Assembly (NCBI GenBank): GCA_921293015.1
Contig: OV121083.1
Coordinates: 31,116,908 to 31,180,907, forward strand
Reading direction: 5' to 3'
From: Phorcus lineatus
Taxonomy: Eukaryota > Mollusca > Gastropoda > Trochida > Trochidae
Length of the DNA: 64,000 bases
How positions within the stretch are numbered: the stretch's first letter is position 1; every line of letters starts with the position of its first letter. The notes under the pieces were generated by a model. It had not been told where the DNA came from. It saw only the letters and a list, made by a program, of their open reading frames with translations, and searched no databases. Below, in pieces: positions 34,546 through 46,602 of this stretch. Both the position numbers and the translations under genes were made by a program.

Positions 34546-35817
34546 TATTTATGTTGTACAATGAACAAACACATTAAGTACCATAAAATATTTATTGCAA
34601 TAAAGACAAAGAACATTCATGGAAAAGTAAAATACCTACAAGGTAAAATGTAAGTGTGAATTTTTGGTGGTTCACAGTGTATACCGATCTTTTAAAAAGC
34701 ATTCCTCCTATAAAAACATTTTTATAGAAAGTATTACCAATCCATTCACTATCAACATTTATCCAAACACACAATTTCGAAGAATGAATTCATCAACGAG
34801 TAGTAAGAAAACGTAAGTTTACAAATTTATCACTTTTAATGAAATCTCCAATCTTCATTGAAATAATGGTTTTATGACAGCTATGAATATAAATATATGC
34901 ATATGATGGTTTAGAAATGCCTTTAGTTATTCATTGCAAAATTAACAATCTTCAAAAGTGCAAAATATACACAATTCACCCTGTTCACTTTTCAGATGTT
35001 TTGGATTGGATACTTAAAATATTCATATGAGTACATGAAATTGAGAAACATTCAATCTTCCACAGTTACTTCTTTTCGCAAGCATACATTTCAATTAGGG
35101 AAATTGCTATATGGATTGACTCTGTTAAGTGGTTGGAAGTCAACAATCAATCTGTATGCTTATTTAACAATTGAATGTACTTACGGCCTTGCAACCCTCC
35201 TTGTTGCTTCAGTGAACACCTCAGATAAGCAAATTGAATTGAAAATAAAATTGATATATCTCTTATTTTGAATTTCGATAAAAATCAGCAATTTCCTTTT
35301 CAAGTTATACTAAAATATGTTGGATTTATCACCATAACAACAAAAACCAATAAGACATATAAAATATTAAAAATGAAGTAATACTCTGTTACAAAGCCGT
35401 CATAAAATTATAATTTGTAGATAACAAAAGATTTGATGACATTTGAATCGGTATATACGTTTAATAGTTATTTCAGAAAACCTACATAATTTCAATGAAA
35501 ACAAATAGATATAGTAGAAATCGACGGAAATATGAAATCCCAAAATAAATTCTTGTTCTAAGTCAAAAGCAATTGATGTCAAGTACTCCCATATCAAAAC
35601 ACATGCAGTTACAGTAGTTTAAACAAATCAATCGATTTAGACCACCAATTGCCTTGGCTGCATTACCTATTGAATTTTCCAATCTAAACAGTTCAGTAGT
35701 ATACTGCGTGATTATTCAAGAATTAGGTCAGCATGCTGACTGTGATGTTACCTGTTGCATAATCCACTTCATTTGTCTCAGCTCACGGCTGTCATGGTTC
35801 AGTGCACCCTTGTGTAA
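34546..35817. other. CACTA interior, left, non-coding
   Basis: No ORF above about 90 codons and no recognisable domain. This may be the original interior of the transposon. Confidence 0.4.
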
Positions 35818-35857
35818 ACAAATTCAAATTCAAATTCAAATTCAAATTCAAATTCAT
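35818..35857. repeat. (CAAATT)n microsatellite, 3' tail of the LINE
   Basis: Six to seven perfect CAAATT units directly follow the LINE 3' UTR (on the - strand the LINE ends ...AATAAATGAATTTG). Confidence 0.9.
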
Positions 35858-36037
35858 TTATTCTCAAAAACGCCACCGACGGTGGTACATGAGCATAGAA
35901 ATATATAACAAAGAAATATACATAGTTTCCAAGATGAACTGGTGAAATTTTCATTTAACGAGTAACAAGAGACTGAAGATAGATATAAGCATTGAATAAA
36001 ACAGTCATGGTCACAGGTATTGTACATGTAATGTAAA

Positions 36038-36974
36038 TCAGGATTTAATTAAGATGATCTTTATAAATTTCGATAGTTTTTTCAATTTTTTGGTATCCTT
36101 ATTGGACATTAGTTGTTTGAATTTGAAAAGGTCTGCCCAACTGAAATAGTAATTGTCAATGAGCTGTACACTATGGTGGTGAAGAGCCTCCCACCTCAGT
36201 AGGTAGTGAAACTCATCACCAATAGCGGGCGAGTTACACAGATTGCACGTACGTTGTGTTTTCGGAATTGCTTGCCATCTGCCTGTTTCAATTGGTAGTT
36301 TGTGGTTGCTGGTTCTGAATTGTAATAATGGCATCTATATAGATTTATCAAGATAGAGATATTTCTCAAAAGCAGGGTTTTCCTTAAATAATTTGTAGTA
36401 AAAAGCTGGTAGTTATTTCTGATCTCCATATTTGGGTGAATTGATCTTTTAGGGTTGAATTTACCATCGAAACAAGCCACGATGTCGAGCAACTCGATGG
36501 GTTATAAAAAACATATGAAAGGCAGCAGTTATCGAGGATATATTTTATAGAGGATAACCAGGGGTTGAACTCTAGGGAATCTCTTAGGTTCAGTGCCATA
36601 AAAGAATACATAATCTCGGAGAGCTTACGATTCGAGGAAGATGAAGCTAATTTATTCCAAAAAGATAACATTCTCTTGTAGATGGTTATATACAGTGGAA
36701 ATCTTCCGAACTCGCCATACAGCATAAATGAAGGCGTATACACTCTAAGACCTGCTGCTAACTTAAGAAATTTTAAATGAACCTTTTCAATAATATTCAG
36801 TTTTTCATAGCCCCATACCTCGCAACCGTAGATCATGATAGGAACAACCATAATGTCGAAAGCAGTTAGAAGGCAATCTAAAGGGATACTCATATTTCGA
36901 GCTTTCTTAAGTAATACAAACATAGCTTTTGTTGCGCTTTCCGATAATTTTTTGATGGCTTTTACAAGTCGCAT
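36038..36974 (-). pseudogene. LINE (CACTA-nested) ORF2, C-terminal region
   Basis: Three overlapping frames (36974-36384, 36492-36196, 36334-36038). Blocks read AFDIMVVPIMIYGCEVWG, FLKLAAGLRVYTPSFMLYG and LQFRTSNHKLPIETGRW, followed by a zinc-type CNLCNSPAIGDEFHYLL. Two frameshifts. The ETGRW and C-x2-C region is shared with the fragment at 60.5 kb. Confidence 0.75.
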
Positions 36975-36979
36975 ATTTC

Positions 36980-38189
36980 TATGAAAAATAATACCAAGGT
37001 ATGTGTAATCATCAACTACAGTAATAGGATTGTCTCCGATTGTAAAAGAAGACTTTGATCTGTTTGCAGGACCACTTCCAAATATGACAATTTTTGTTTT
37101 CTAGATATTGATATTTAGTTTCCATTTTCTGCAGTATTCGTGAAAATTGGTTAATGAAGATTGTACATTAGCTGGGTTATCATTTACTAGGACAGTGTCA
37201 TCAGCATAGAGAAGCGATATAAACTTAATTATAAAAGACAGATTTTAACTAGTGATTGACTCAATACTCAACCCTTTTGAACCTCGTTCTTCTAAAAATG
37301 TATCAGGATCATTTATGAATAAAGAAAACAACATAGGGGAGAGGTTTTCTCCTTGGCGAACACCTGAGTTGCAAGGAAAAAGGTCTGATATATCATCATC
37401 AATCTCAACAGCCGATTTAATTTGCTGGTACATACTCTTGACGAGTTGGAAGAACCTCCCTTTTATTCCGTTTTGGATAAGTTTAAACCACAGACCTGCT
37501 CTCCATACAGTATCAAAAGCCTTAGTAAAGTCTATAAAAACACAATATAATTTCTTTTTCATCTTTTTGAGGATTTGATTTAGCATATGCAAAACAAAGA
37601 TATTATCATTAGTTGAGAAACCTTTTCGAAATCCCGAATGAGCAGAGTTAATGATATCATTTTCCTCGAGGAAGTTAGTAAGTCTAATGTTCATTATCCT
37701 CGTAAATAGCTTACCAAAGCAACTCAATATAGTAATAGGGTGGTAAGAGTTTGGATCTTTACGATCCCCTTTACCACTATAAATTGGCTTTATGACACCC
37801 TTAAGCCATGCATCTGGTAATTTTCCGGAGATTAATATGAAATTAAAATATTGTTCAAGAAATGGGAGTAGAATATCAATCAAATCAATCAAATAATCAT
37901 TTTCAATCAGATCTAGACCAATAGCTTTGTTCCTCTTTAACAATTTAATCGCCTTAGTAATTTCATCTTTTGTGATATCGGCATTTAGTATAGTAGTATC
38001 GTAGTTGACAGTTTCAGCGCATTCATCCAAGGGAATATTATCTCCTTGATTGTTCTCATTCAAATCCCTGTAATAGTTAAAGAAGGTTTCGGCATTAGGT
38101 TTAACAGAGTTGTTATTTTCAGAATTTGTGTTAAGCAGTTTCCAAAAGTCTTTTGGTGAATGATTTTTTTTTCTTCCTGAAGGAGTCAT
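36980..38189 (-). pseudogene. LINE (CACTA-nested) ORF2, reverse transcriptase
   Basis: Frame 38189-37245 holds LLKRNKAIGLDLIENDYL, GVIKPIYSGKGDRKDPNSYH, FIDFTKAFDTVWRAGL and SGVRQGENLSPMLFSLFIND. After a frameshift near 37245 the catalytic motif LYADDTVLV follows at about 37186-37212, then DDYTYLGIIFHRN. Apart from the frameshift and one stop the RT is complete. Confidence 0.85.
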
Positions 38190-38769
38190 GTAAGTGATTT
38201 CTATGAATTTTCATAAATTTGTTCATACATTGTTTATAGGCTTTGGAAATTTGTCGTAGTTCAATCTTATGCATTTCAGCCTTAGTTTTCTTGAATTTTG
38301 TTTTCGCCTTGCGAAATCTTTTACGCATTCTTTTACATTCAGGCCCAAACCAGGGTTTATTTATCTTATAAGGATTTTTAGATCTAAAAGGTCGATGTGA
38401 GAAAGTTTGTCTTACACCAAACGTTTCACGTGCTGAGTCAAGAAGCACGTGCGTAATATCAGCTGATATTGAGTCGACTACCGCTGGGTCGCTGTGACAT
38501 GTGCGCGCTAATTGTGCTCGGCTAGTTAGTTTGTTTACCTTATCAATACTGATTTCTTGTCGGAATGTATGGACAAAATTTGCGTCATAATGCTTTGGTT
38601 TTGGAAGAAGAGGAACATTGCTTGCTTGGCACGGGGGAACAAATTCCGTACAAGGGGTGTCAGGGAATAATTTATGTACAGTAAAATATACAGGACAGTG
38701 AACATCTGAAAAGAGAGGTGAGAATTCCCTGACTTCGAAATAAAAAATATATGGTAGTAAATTTGCTGA

Positions 38770-39507
38770 TGAAATGCCATAATCTATTACTGATTTATCC
38801 TTACATGTGGTTTTACCAATGCCCGTATCTTTCCCAATCCTGCCATTACATATGAACATATTAAGATTTTTACACAATTCAATCAATTTAAATAATTATT
38901 GTTTGTTTCCATATCCAGTTGGGATATTCAATGATTCTAATGAATCTTGTGGTCTTAGTATTGAATTAATATGAGGTAAATCAAGGTCCATTTCCCCAAT
39001 CATATGTTCATCAAATTGACAGTAATCACACATGTTTCTAGTCCTGGCATTAAAATCACCCACAAGATAGACATAACCACTCATAGATAGATAACTTAAA
39101 GTTGATTCTTCTAGAATATCAAACACATCAGATGAAACATATCTTGAGCCTTCAGGTGGAATGTAAACATTACCTATATACAAATCATTATCAAAACCAA
39201 AAAGTGATTTTGAAATTTTATATCATGCTACATAATCATTTTTGTCCCCAATTGGAATAATATGTTTAGAGTAATTATCCCTTATTGCAATTCCTAGACC
39301 CCCTGATTTTCTTACAGCTTTTGTTCTATGTTGAAGATACAGAGTATGGCCTTCAATCTTTAAATCATCTAACAGGTCAGTCTTTGTCTCTTGAAAGAAA
39401 ATCACATCATTACCATTCATAAGATCTAAAAATTCTTGATATTGCAAGTGCTTTCTAAGACCACATATACTAGTAAATGTTAACATGGCATCATCATTAG
39501 CATTATT

Positions 39508-39548
<41 letters not shown>

Positions 39549-39783
39549 GAGCATTGTTTTCATGAACATCAGCAACACAATGGTCATCTACACTAACAAT
39601 AACGGCATCAACATGATCATTGTCAGCATCAACATTTTCAATACCACTAACTTCATTCAACACAACATTTACTCTAGGCTGGTTTGCTCTAACACCAATG
39701 AGATCAGGCAGACATGTGTTGTTTGACAGGAAGTGTTCAGTAAAGTGAACTTCAGCAGCAACATTAGTATAGTCATTTTTCAC
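38770..39783 (-). pseudogene. LINE (CACTA-nested) ORF2, AP endonuclease with Asp-repeat leader
   Basis: Frame 39783-39223 begins with an acidic leader containing a run of Asp residues coded by (ATC/GAT)n at about 39506-39548. The endonuclease then starts near MLTFTSICGLRKHLQYQEF and has VIFFQETKTD and SGGLGIAIRD. Frame 39183-38896 adds GNVYIPPEGSRY and LVGDFNARTRN. Frame 38886 onward adds KSVIDYGI and FSDVHCPVYF. The catalytic blocks QET, GDFN and SDxH are all present, spread over three frames. Confidence 0.8.
39506..39548. repeat. (ATC)n trinucleotide microsatellite
   Basis: About 14 ATC units. They code for poly-Asp on the - strand inside the LINE ORF2 leader. Confidence 0.95.
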
Positions 39784-40161
39784 ATTAGTATCAGTATCAA
39801 TAAGTTGTTTATCAGCCGCGACATCAGAGACAAGTGTCTTGTTATTAACAACTTCATTACCAGCATCAACATATGAATTATTTACATCATTAACATTATA
39901 TTTTACAAAAGCCTGTCTCTTATCTTGTATGTGTATTGCCTGGTTAGTGTCAAGCTGCTTTTCATCAGCATGTACATAAACAGCAATATTAGTGTCAATA
40001 TGTTGAGAAATGGGTACATCATCATGAATTTCATAGGGGGATATTCTATCTGTTACAAGATATGGAGCTTTTACTTCATTATTCTTAGTGGCATTACCAG
40101 TTATAGAAGGATGAGTGACAGTGTCTCCCGATAGTGTGTGCTCGTGTCCACCAGCACACCC

Positions 40162-40830
40162 CTACCTTCTGGGGGTCTTAGCATGGGTCTGCTGGGAGGG
40201 TACACGGTAAGGGGGTGGTGTAGGCACATGCTGAAGCACATTATTCACATAGAGTTTATCAACTGAGATGTAAGCTTTTTTATTCTTACTTCGAGCCTCC
40301 TTCATTAAAGGAACCAATACCTCTCGTCGATAAGATCCAATCTCTTCAGGAAACTGCTCCATAATTGCAAAGGGTTTACCTTTCAATCTCCGGGCTGCTT
40401 TGACACTGTCCCTCTCCCTGGTGTAAACAAACTTAGCAATCATAGCGCGGGGGCGGGGACTAGATCCTCTGGGTGGGTTGTGCTGCTTGCCTATTCGGTG
40501 CACACGTTTAAAGCTCATATTGTAGCTGTCAATATCCAGGTGTTCTTTAATAAAGTCCTTGAGTTTTGCCTCGCAATGTTCAAGTGTGGGTGCAGGTTCA
40601 GTCTCAGGAATATTAGTGAAAATGAGGTTGTCCCTCATTGACCTGCACCTCTGGTCAATAACATACTCCCTTAACTGTAAAGTTTCAAGTTTAAGGCTTT
40701 CAATGGACACATTCTGATCTGCCACCCTATGCTTTACATCCGAAATATCCCTTTCCATTTTGGTTTTGTCATTTTTAAAATCTTCAAACTTTTTCTCAAA
40801 CAATGTCGTATCTTCGGCTGAAAATTGTTA
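40162..40830 (-). CDS. LINE (CACTA-nested) ORF1, nucleic-acid-binding protein
   Basis: An uninterrupted frame, at least 40803-40162 (213 codons). It has an N-terminal coiled coil (KTKMERDISDVKHRVADQNV) and a central block MRDNLIFTNIPETEPAPTL and FKRVHRIGKQHNPPRGSSPR, the L1-type ORF1 RRM region ending RAMIAKFVYTRERDSV. The C-terminal domain has KGKPFAIMEQFPEEI and a Pro/Arg-rich tail. No ATG is present at the upstream end, where the frame is open past a TTG, so the 5' end is probably truncated. Confidence 0.75.
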
Positions 40831-42600
40831 AATAAAAGGAACTAAGTGACTCATCTATATACAGGTCAACATAATACATACAAACCTGATGGCAATACAA
40901 ATTTAACATTCTTATAAACACACCAATCCATAAAGCTTGTCAGTTAAAAACACTCCTTTCGACTGAGTGCGAAGCCAACATTTAAGAATGATTTTATTCA
41001 GCTCTCTCACGGAAGTTTAAAAAACAGTTTATAAGAGCAATGTAAGTGAGTTTGATGCAGTTAAGGGGTACTTACTTTGGAATCCTTTACTGTAGAACTG
41101 CCTATGAAATTATTACTCAGCTGAGAAATTATCTACAGTCGTGTCCGGTAAGGCCAGGTGTCAAGCAGGAAGTGTTATGAATCAGCCAGTTCAATTGCAG
41201 AGGTTCTGATTGGTAGATTTTGTCTAGCCTCTTAAGAAGTGAAGCGAAATGTATTTAATGTTGTAGAGATACGCTGAAGGTGATGATTTACTAACAGAAC
41301 AGTATTTGAAAAGGTTATGTCAAATGTTTGTGGTAAAAAAACGTATTCTTCTTAGATTTTTCAGAAAGTAATATAGTATTCCATAAACATATTTTTGAAT
41401 GAAATAAGGAAATGATGTATCAAATACAAGATATTCATAATTATATTTTTGTTTCTATCTAAATGGATGCTGCTGCAAATATTAAGCCAAGATAGAGCAA
41501 TTTTGAATTGTTAGTTTCCTTAAGTTAATTATTTACAAAAATTATTTGTCATCTTCAGTTAATATTTTATCTGTTTACAAATGAAATACGCAGATGTTTG
41601 AAAAAGTTATCTGATGATTCAAAAGAAATAAAGAGGCCATCAGCTCAGAATCTTGTGATAGAAAATCTGACACAATTCGTGTTTACACTATAGAATAAAA
41701 AACCTATTAGGGAAACTTAAAAGCTATAGCGCATGCCAATAATACCTTTCTATCTATATTTCTAACGACCAACACTAAGGCAACCTATCAAAGATATTAT
41801 TCGGCAAATATGAACGCATTCAGGTTTCAAAGTCAATTTTATAAGACCGGAAATATTCAATGCAACTGTGCTTAAGAAATCGGATCATTTTCAGTTGTGC
41901 CTTAAGAAACATTATTTCTTCCTTAATTATGAGTTCAGATATTAACGCTAACTCAAAAGCTGCACATGTTACTAATTCAGGCGTTTTCAACAGTCCATAT
42001 CTAATCATTTCTTTGCAAGCTGATCATAGAGATTATATTTCTCTATGCTGAGTAACTGGTGTCCTTTACTAAACAAACAACCAAATATGTTTACAACTTA
42101 TTGACCGATAAAGTGATTTAGCTATAAAGGTAACAATCAACATTCAAGACTATTTACCGTGGTGGACAGTTGATACTTTTTCACTTCACATTTCTTTCAT
42201 TCACTAATAAATTATAGGCTCCGCCCATCTCCATCAATATAGCCGATTACTGTTCATGTCAACAACATTCACTTAAATCCTTTTGTAACTGAATATATGA
42301 AACGTAAATTTCTTATTACGACGATATCATTGATTCATAACACAGTAAAGGAAAACATCTATTCTATTAAATTTAACGTATCGATAAAATGAGTGTTCTT
42401 ATGTAAACTTTGATGCATTGTTTTTATCCTGCCTATCAAATCTTGTCCGTTGATGTTAATAATTTGTTAACGATCATAAGATGATGGAAAACTATTTTGC
42501 TCCTTAAACAGGATTTGACTCAAAGTTTAAACATTGCCACGATGTAGCCGAAGTATTGCAACTTTGTAGATGTTTTGTAAGGGTTAATCTTAAAGCCATA
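40831..42600. other. CACTA interior, right, non-coding
   Basis: AT-rich sequence without convincing ORFs. Confidence 0.4.
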
Positions 42601-42619
42601 CAGTAATAGTGTAGATACG

Positions 42620-43092
42620 CGCAACCATCGTATCTTGTTGGTTTCCAATCCCGGAAATATATAAAATCTGAATGCCAAATGGATTCCAGTAGGAAACCAA
42701 GTTACTCAGTTTCAGTGGATGGATACCAAGTGGATGCCAAACTACTCAAACAAAAATGCTTATGATAAAACTAAATAATTTGTCAATCTATTCATTTAGT
42801 TCAAAACAAGATTGGAAACCAACATGAAACTTAAACGTTATGGTTTCATGTTAGTTTCCATTCAAAGAAATAATCATTTTCACTTTCCAGAAATGGAAGC
42901 AAACTGGATACTTATGACCACAGTTTCATGTTGGTTTTCATATATGGATATATACAAATCAAAGAATCCAAAATGGATTGTAGCTGGAAACCACGTTACT
43001 TAGTTTCAGTGAATGGATACCAACTGTATACCCCAATTACCCACTTTACTTGTGGTTTCCAGGATTCAGGAAACCAAGTCATTTCTGTAGTG
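42620..43092. repeat. CACTA right subterminal repeats (GGAAACCAA units)
   Basis: Multiple spaced copies of GGAAACCAAGT, TTTCAGTGGATGGATACCAA and GGTTTCCA occur up to the right terminus. They mirror the left array in word content and orientation but are more diverged. Confidence 0.8.
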
Positions 43093-43154
43093 TATACTTG
43101 GAATATGCAATTTATTGTTTTTACCTCTAAAGACATTAATCTTTTTCCAGACTT
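43093..43154 (-). pseudogene. Jockey/I-like LINE, segment 3: 62-bp island between two insertions
   Basis: On the - strand these bases read VWKKINVFRGKNNKLHIPSI. The first residues continue SNSRQ at 46603-46620 after collapse of the 7-bp duplication CAGACTT. The last continue into NNSKSKQDKS at 33866 after collapse of TAT. A short conserved linker piece has thus been stranded between two younger elements. Confidence 0.85.
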
Positions 43155-43306
43155 TTTTTTTTTTTTTCAAAATGTTTTATTCCAGCATTCAGTCAAGTAC
43201 AATGTTACATGTATACTCATATCTAGTCCTTATGGGTAGATGACAAAATATTTGTGATAACATATAATGGTTGCAGTATACATAAAAATTGTAAACTGTT
43301 ACATTG

Positions 43307-44355
43307 TCAAGGCATATGAAAGTGGAGACCATTTTTTTCAAATGCAAAAACATTGTGATTTTTACAAGAAATAAACTTTTCAATGGCATAGACTGGTTTG
43401 TAATTTTTAACAGCCTTTTCAAATGACAAGATTTCACCTTTAAGACTGCTCAAAAAGATATGCCATTTGCTCAACAAGATTAGGTGATTGAGTAACTTGA
43501 ATCTGGCAGGAAAACCAAAATGAATAGCATTTGTGTCTAGAACTATACCCATTTTTGTGTGGGTGTTAAAAATAGTTCCATTTTCATCCAAAATTCTTTT
43601 ACAAGAGGGCAATTTATAAAAACGTGAGCCAAGTTTTCTTTCTCAAATTTACAAAATGAACAGTTATCATCATCTACTGATTTCATGGCTTTTAATTCCT
43701 TCTTGGTATATACTAAGTGGTGCAGAAATTTGAATTGAAATTCTAATAATTTGACATCCTTAGTTGAGCATCTGTACTGAGTAAAAATAATTTTCCAGTC
43801 TAACATAGTGATGTCAAAATTTGCTGCCCACTTTTCACAAACTTTTGGGCTATCATTACAAGTAATTATGCGGTCGTAAAAATATCGTGACCCTTTTCCT
43901 GGTTTGAGCAAGTCTAGAACAATGTCATTTATAACCAAATTGGATTTAACAATACAGGTTTGTTGGTTAATACATTGCTTCCATAAGTCAGGAATACCAA
44001 GAACCAACTTTTGATAATCTAAAAATGTTCCTTTAATGTCATAAACCTTTTTCAGTTCATCAAAAGTCATTAGCCCACAAGTATTACAAATATCCATGAC
44101 ACAGGACAATCCCTTACTGTACCAATTTCCAATAAAGATTATTTTGTCTTTAAAGTGGTGATTAAACCATAAAGGTTGTGATAGAATGTAATTAATGTTG
44201 TCAGGGTTACTTTTCTCTAATCTTTGATATTTGGACCAAGCATTCATAATGCTTCTCCAAAAAGGATTCTTACAGTCCTTATACAAATTAATGTTGGCAC
44301 CAAATGTAAAAACTTTTTCCAAAGGGAATTGGCTCGGGTTCACAAAATTGAGCAC
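43307..44355 (-). pseudogene. Tx1/L1-like LINE ORF2, C-terminal part with zf-RVT
   Basis: Frame 44355-43543 holds the connection region (FGANINLYKDCKNPFWRSIM, NDIVLDLLKPGKGSRYFYDR) and DNCSFCKFEKENLAHVFINC, the C-x2-C-x8-H-x4-C zinc element. Frame 43612-43307 adds FPARFKLLNHLILLSKWHIF to the C-terminus. A short break separates it from the main ORF ending at 44504. Confidence 0.8.
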
Positions 44356-44503
44356 ATTTTCTCAAATGGGATAGCTTCAAGGCTTGAATAAAAGAATCAA
44401 GATCTATCATTCTAAGACCACCTTCCTCATATTTTCTAATCATATTGATTCTTTTTATCTTATCCCTTTTACCATTCCATGAGAAATCAAAAAATATTTT
44501 GTT

Positions 44504-46600
44504 CTAATCTTTAACAAAGTCTTCAGGTGGGGTAGGCAAGGCGGAAAATATATGGACCAATGTTGATAAAGCTAGGGATTTTATAACAGTTATTTTCCCA
44601 ATCAAAGTTAATGGTCTGTGCTTCCAAGAAGCAAGAATTCTCCTTATATTTTCAATCTTTTTTCTTGTATTTATTACCCAGAGGTCCTGTAAATCAGAAT
44701 TCAAGGTGATGCCCAGAATTTCAAAATTTCCTGAGTGCCAGTAAAGTTTAAAATTTTCACAAAGTTTGAGTTTTTTACCTGCCATAGAGCCTATCCAGAT
44801 GGCTTGAGTTTTATCTATATTCATTTTGAGGCCTGACATGTCATAAAATATATTAAGAGTTTCAATAGCTGCTTTAAGGCTTGACACTGAACCGTCCAGA
44901 AAAAGTTGAGTGTCATCAGCATACTGGCCTAAGTTGTATTCTTGTCCGTTTAAAGTGATACCCTTTATTTCCTTATTTTGTCTTATCATACTACCAAGAA
45001 TTTCAGCTACAAATAAAAATAGATAGGGGGATATAGGATCTCCTTGTCGACATCCACGTTCAATAAGAAAGGGTGGGGATAAATGCCCATTCTGGATAAC
45101 ATAGGAGTTGGCGTTATTGGACAAGATTGAAATCCATTTTCGAAAGTTTATTCCGAAACCAAACTTTTCAAGAACTAACATTATGAAATCTTTAGAGACT
45201 GTGTCAAAAGCTTTTTCAAAATCAACCAGCAGTAACATTCCACGTTTATTTTGTTCCTTCATTTCAAACATTATATCATAGAGAAGTCTGGTGTTATCAC
45301 TTATACATCTGCCAGGAATGAAGCCAGTTTGATTTTCATGAATTAGAGAAGACAAAGTCTTCTTTATCCTTATCATTAAACATGAGCTAATAATTTTGTA
45401 GACTGAATTTAAAAGTGAAATAGGCCTCCAATTTTTAAGAAGTTTTCTGTTTTTATTAGTTTTGGGAATACAACCACTATTCATAGTCATTGGTAATATT
45501 CCTTTTTCAAATACAGCTGTTATATATCTGAAAATCCATATTTTAAGTTCTTTCCAGAAAAATTTAATAAAGTCAATGGGAAATCCATCCAGCCCTGGTG
45601 ATTTGTTATTTTTCATTGATTTGACTGCACAGGCAATTTCTTTTAGCTCTAAGGGTTTTTCCAAAGCCTCTTTCATTTCGTCATCAATGGTTGGTACTTT
45701 GATATTATTCAAAATAGCTTGGGAATCAACAGAAGTATTATCACAGGATTTGAAAAGGTTTTCATAAAAAGCTTTTTGCTCACTTATGATTTTTTCACCC
45801 TCAAAAATTTCTTCACCATTGTCTTTAATTAATGAATTTATGAGTTTACTGGTATAATGGCGGTTTTCTAGGTGACAGAAATATTTTGTAGGTTTTTCAC
45901 CTTCTTCATACCAAAGAATTCTATTCTTGAAGTCACGATTTCTGATTTCTTCCTGTTTTATACCCTCAAGTTTAGCTTTATCTGAAGATAGTTCAGCAAG
46001 AAAGTCTTCACTAATAGCTTGGAAATTATTTCTAATTTCATCTTCTTTTTCTTTGATTTTATTTTCTAAATCAGCCGTGTCAGTGCCTTTTTTCTTTTTA
46101 TGATAAGTTGCAAAGGAGATTGTTTTGCCTCTGACTTTCATAAGAAAGGTTTCTAGAAATAACTGATCACTAATAGTGAGTTCCAAATCTTGATCTTGAA
46201 TCTCTGATAAGTCATCTAAGCTTATGTTATTTATGGCATATTCTAACTTAGTTTCCAAAAGTGTTTTTTTCACCAAGTCATTATATTCTTTTATTCTCAA
46301 AAGAGATGTATTGAATTTCCAATAACCTTTTCCTCTATTCTTACTCAAAGAGTTTGAAAGAGTAAGTGTTATTGCCGAGTGGTCAGATTTGTATCCTGGC
46401 AGGATGTCAGCTGAGAGAGCAATGTTAGCTAAGTCATTTGAAACTAAGAAAAAGTCAAGTCTTGCTTGTTGTCTTGGTTTTTTTTCCACCAAGTGTATTT
46501 TCTATTTAATGGATTGAGTTCTCTCCATATATCAGTTAAGTCATTATTTTCTACCTGCTCCATTACTTCTTGCCTCGCCTTAGGGTTATTTATATTTTTA
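44504..46600 (-). CDS. Tx1/L1-like LINE ORF2: endonuclease C-terminus and intact reverse transcriptase
   Basis: A 662-codon open frame (46492-44504) plus, in another frame upstream to about 46600, EQVENNDLTDIWRELNPLNR. Residues 1-60 end the AP endonuclease (ARLDFFLVSNDL, GYKSDHSAITLTL). Residues 150-230 are a charged linker. The RT follows at about 290-600: KNNKSPGLDGFPIDFIKFFW, NWRPISLLNSVYKI, VDFEKAFDTVSKDFI, GCRQGDPISPYLF, GQYADDTQLF (near residue 522) and RPLTLIGKITVIKS. All palm motifs are intact. The endonuclease N-terminus is missing by 5' truncation, so the element cannot move by itself. Confidence 0.9.
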
Positions 46601-46602
46601 TA

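Larger units (their letters stand above)
35818..40830 (-). mobile_element. APE-type LINE nested inside the CACTA element
   Basis: On the - strand, in order: ORF1 (about 40830-40162), an ORF2 N-terminal extension and endonuclease (about 40140-38770), RT (38189-36980) and a C-terminal region (36974-36038), then a 3' UTR containing AATAAA. The tail is a hexanucleotide microsatellite (AATTTG)n read as CAAATT repeats at 35818-35857. Microsatellite tails occur in several CR1/L2/RTE-like clades. ORF1 is open; ORF2 has about five frameshifts. A diverged fragment of the same group is at 23 kb (+). Confidence 0.8.
33867..43092. mobile_element. CACTA (EnSpm-type) DNA transposon, 9.2 kb, with intact termini
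   Basis: The left end CACTACAGAAATGA (33867-33880) is the exact inverse of the right end TCATTTCTGTAGTG (43079-43092). Each end is flanked by TAT (33864-33866 and 43093-43095), a 3-bp target duplication. A CACTA terminus, 3-bp duplication and subterminal repeat arrays are the defining traits of the CACTA superfamily. No transposase gene is visible. The only coding matter is a LINE at 35.8-40.8 kb on the - strand, so the element looks non-autonomous and enlarged by that LINE. It interrupts the Jockey-like LINE, whose reading frame rejoins exactly when it is removed. Confidence 0.9.
43155..46602 (-). mobile_element. Tx1/L1-like LINE, 5'-truncated, with 7-bp target duplication
   Basis: The 3' end is a poly(A) tail (T run at about 43153-43167 on +). 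The 5' end lies at about 46602 inside the endonuclease. CAGACTT flanks both sides (43148-43154 and 46603-46609). Collapsing it restores the Jockey linker SRQVWKKINVFRG in frame, which proves the insertion point. ORF2 runs from the endonuclease C-terminus to the zinc domain, with only one or two frame breaks at its ends, so this copy is younger than the Tx1-like element at 5.7 kb. Confidence 0.9.

Noticed and set aside
35818..35857. (CAAATT)n as an independent satellite
   Set aside because: It abuts the LINE 3' UTR and AATAAA signal exactly, so it is treated as that LINE's tail.
39223..39783. Acidic Asp-rich frame as a host acidic protein
   Set aside because: It continues directly into endonuclease motifs of the LINE, and the Asp run is a microsatellite.
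45462..45767. 101-codon + strand frame inside the Tx1-like LINE
   Set aside because: Shadow of the 662-codon reverse-transcriptase ORF on the other strand.
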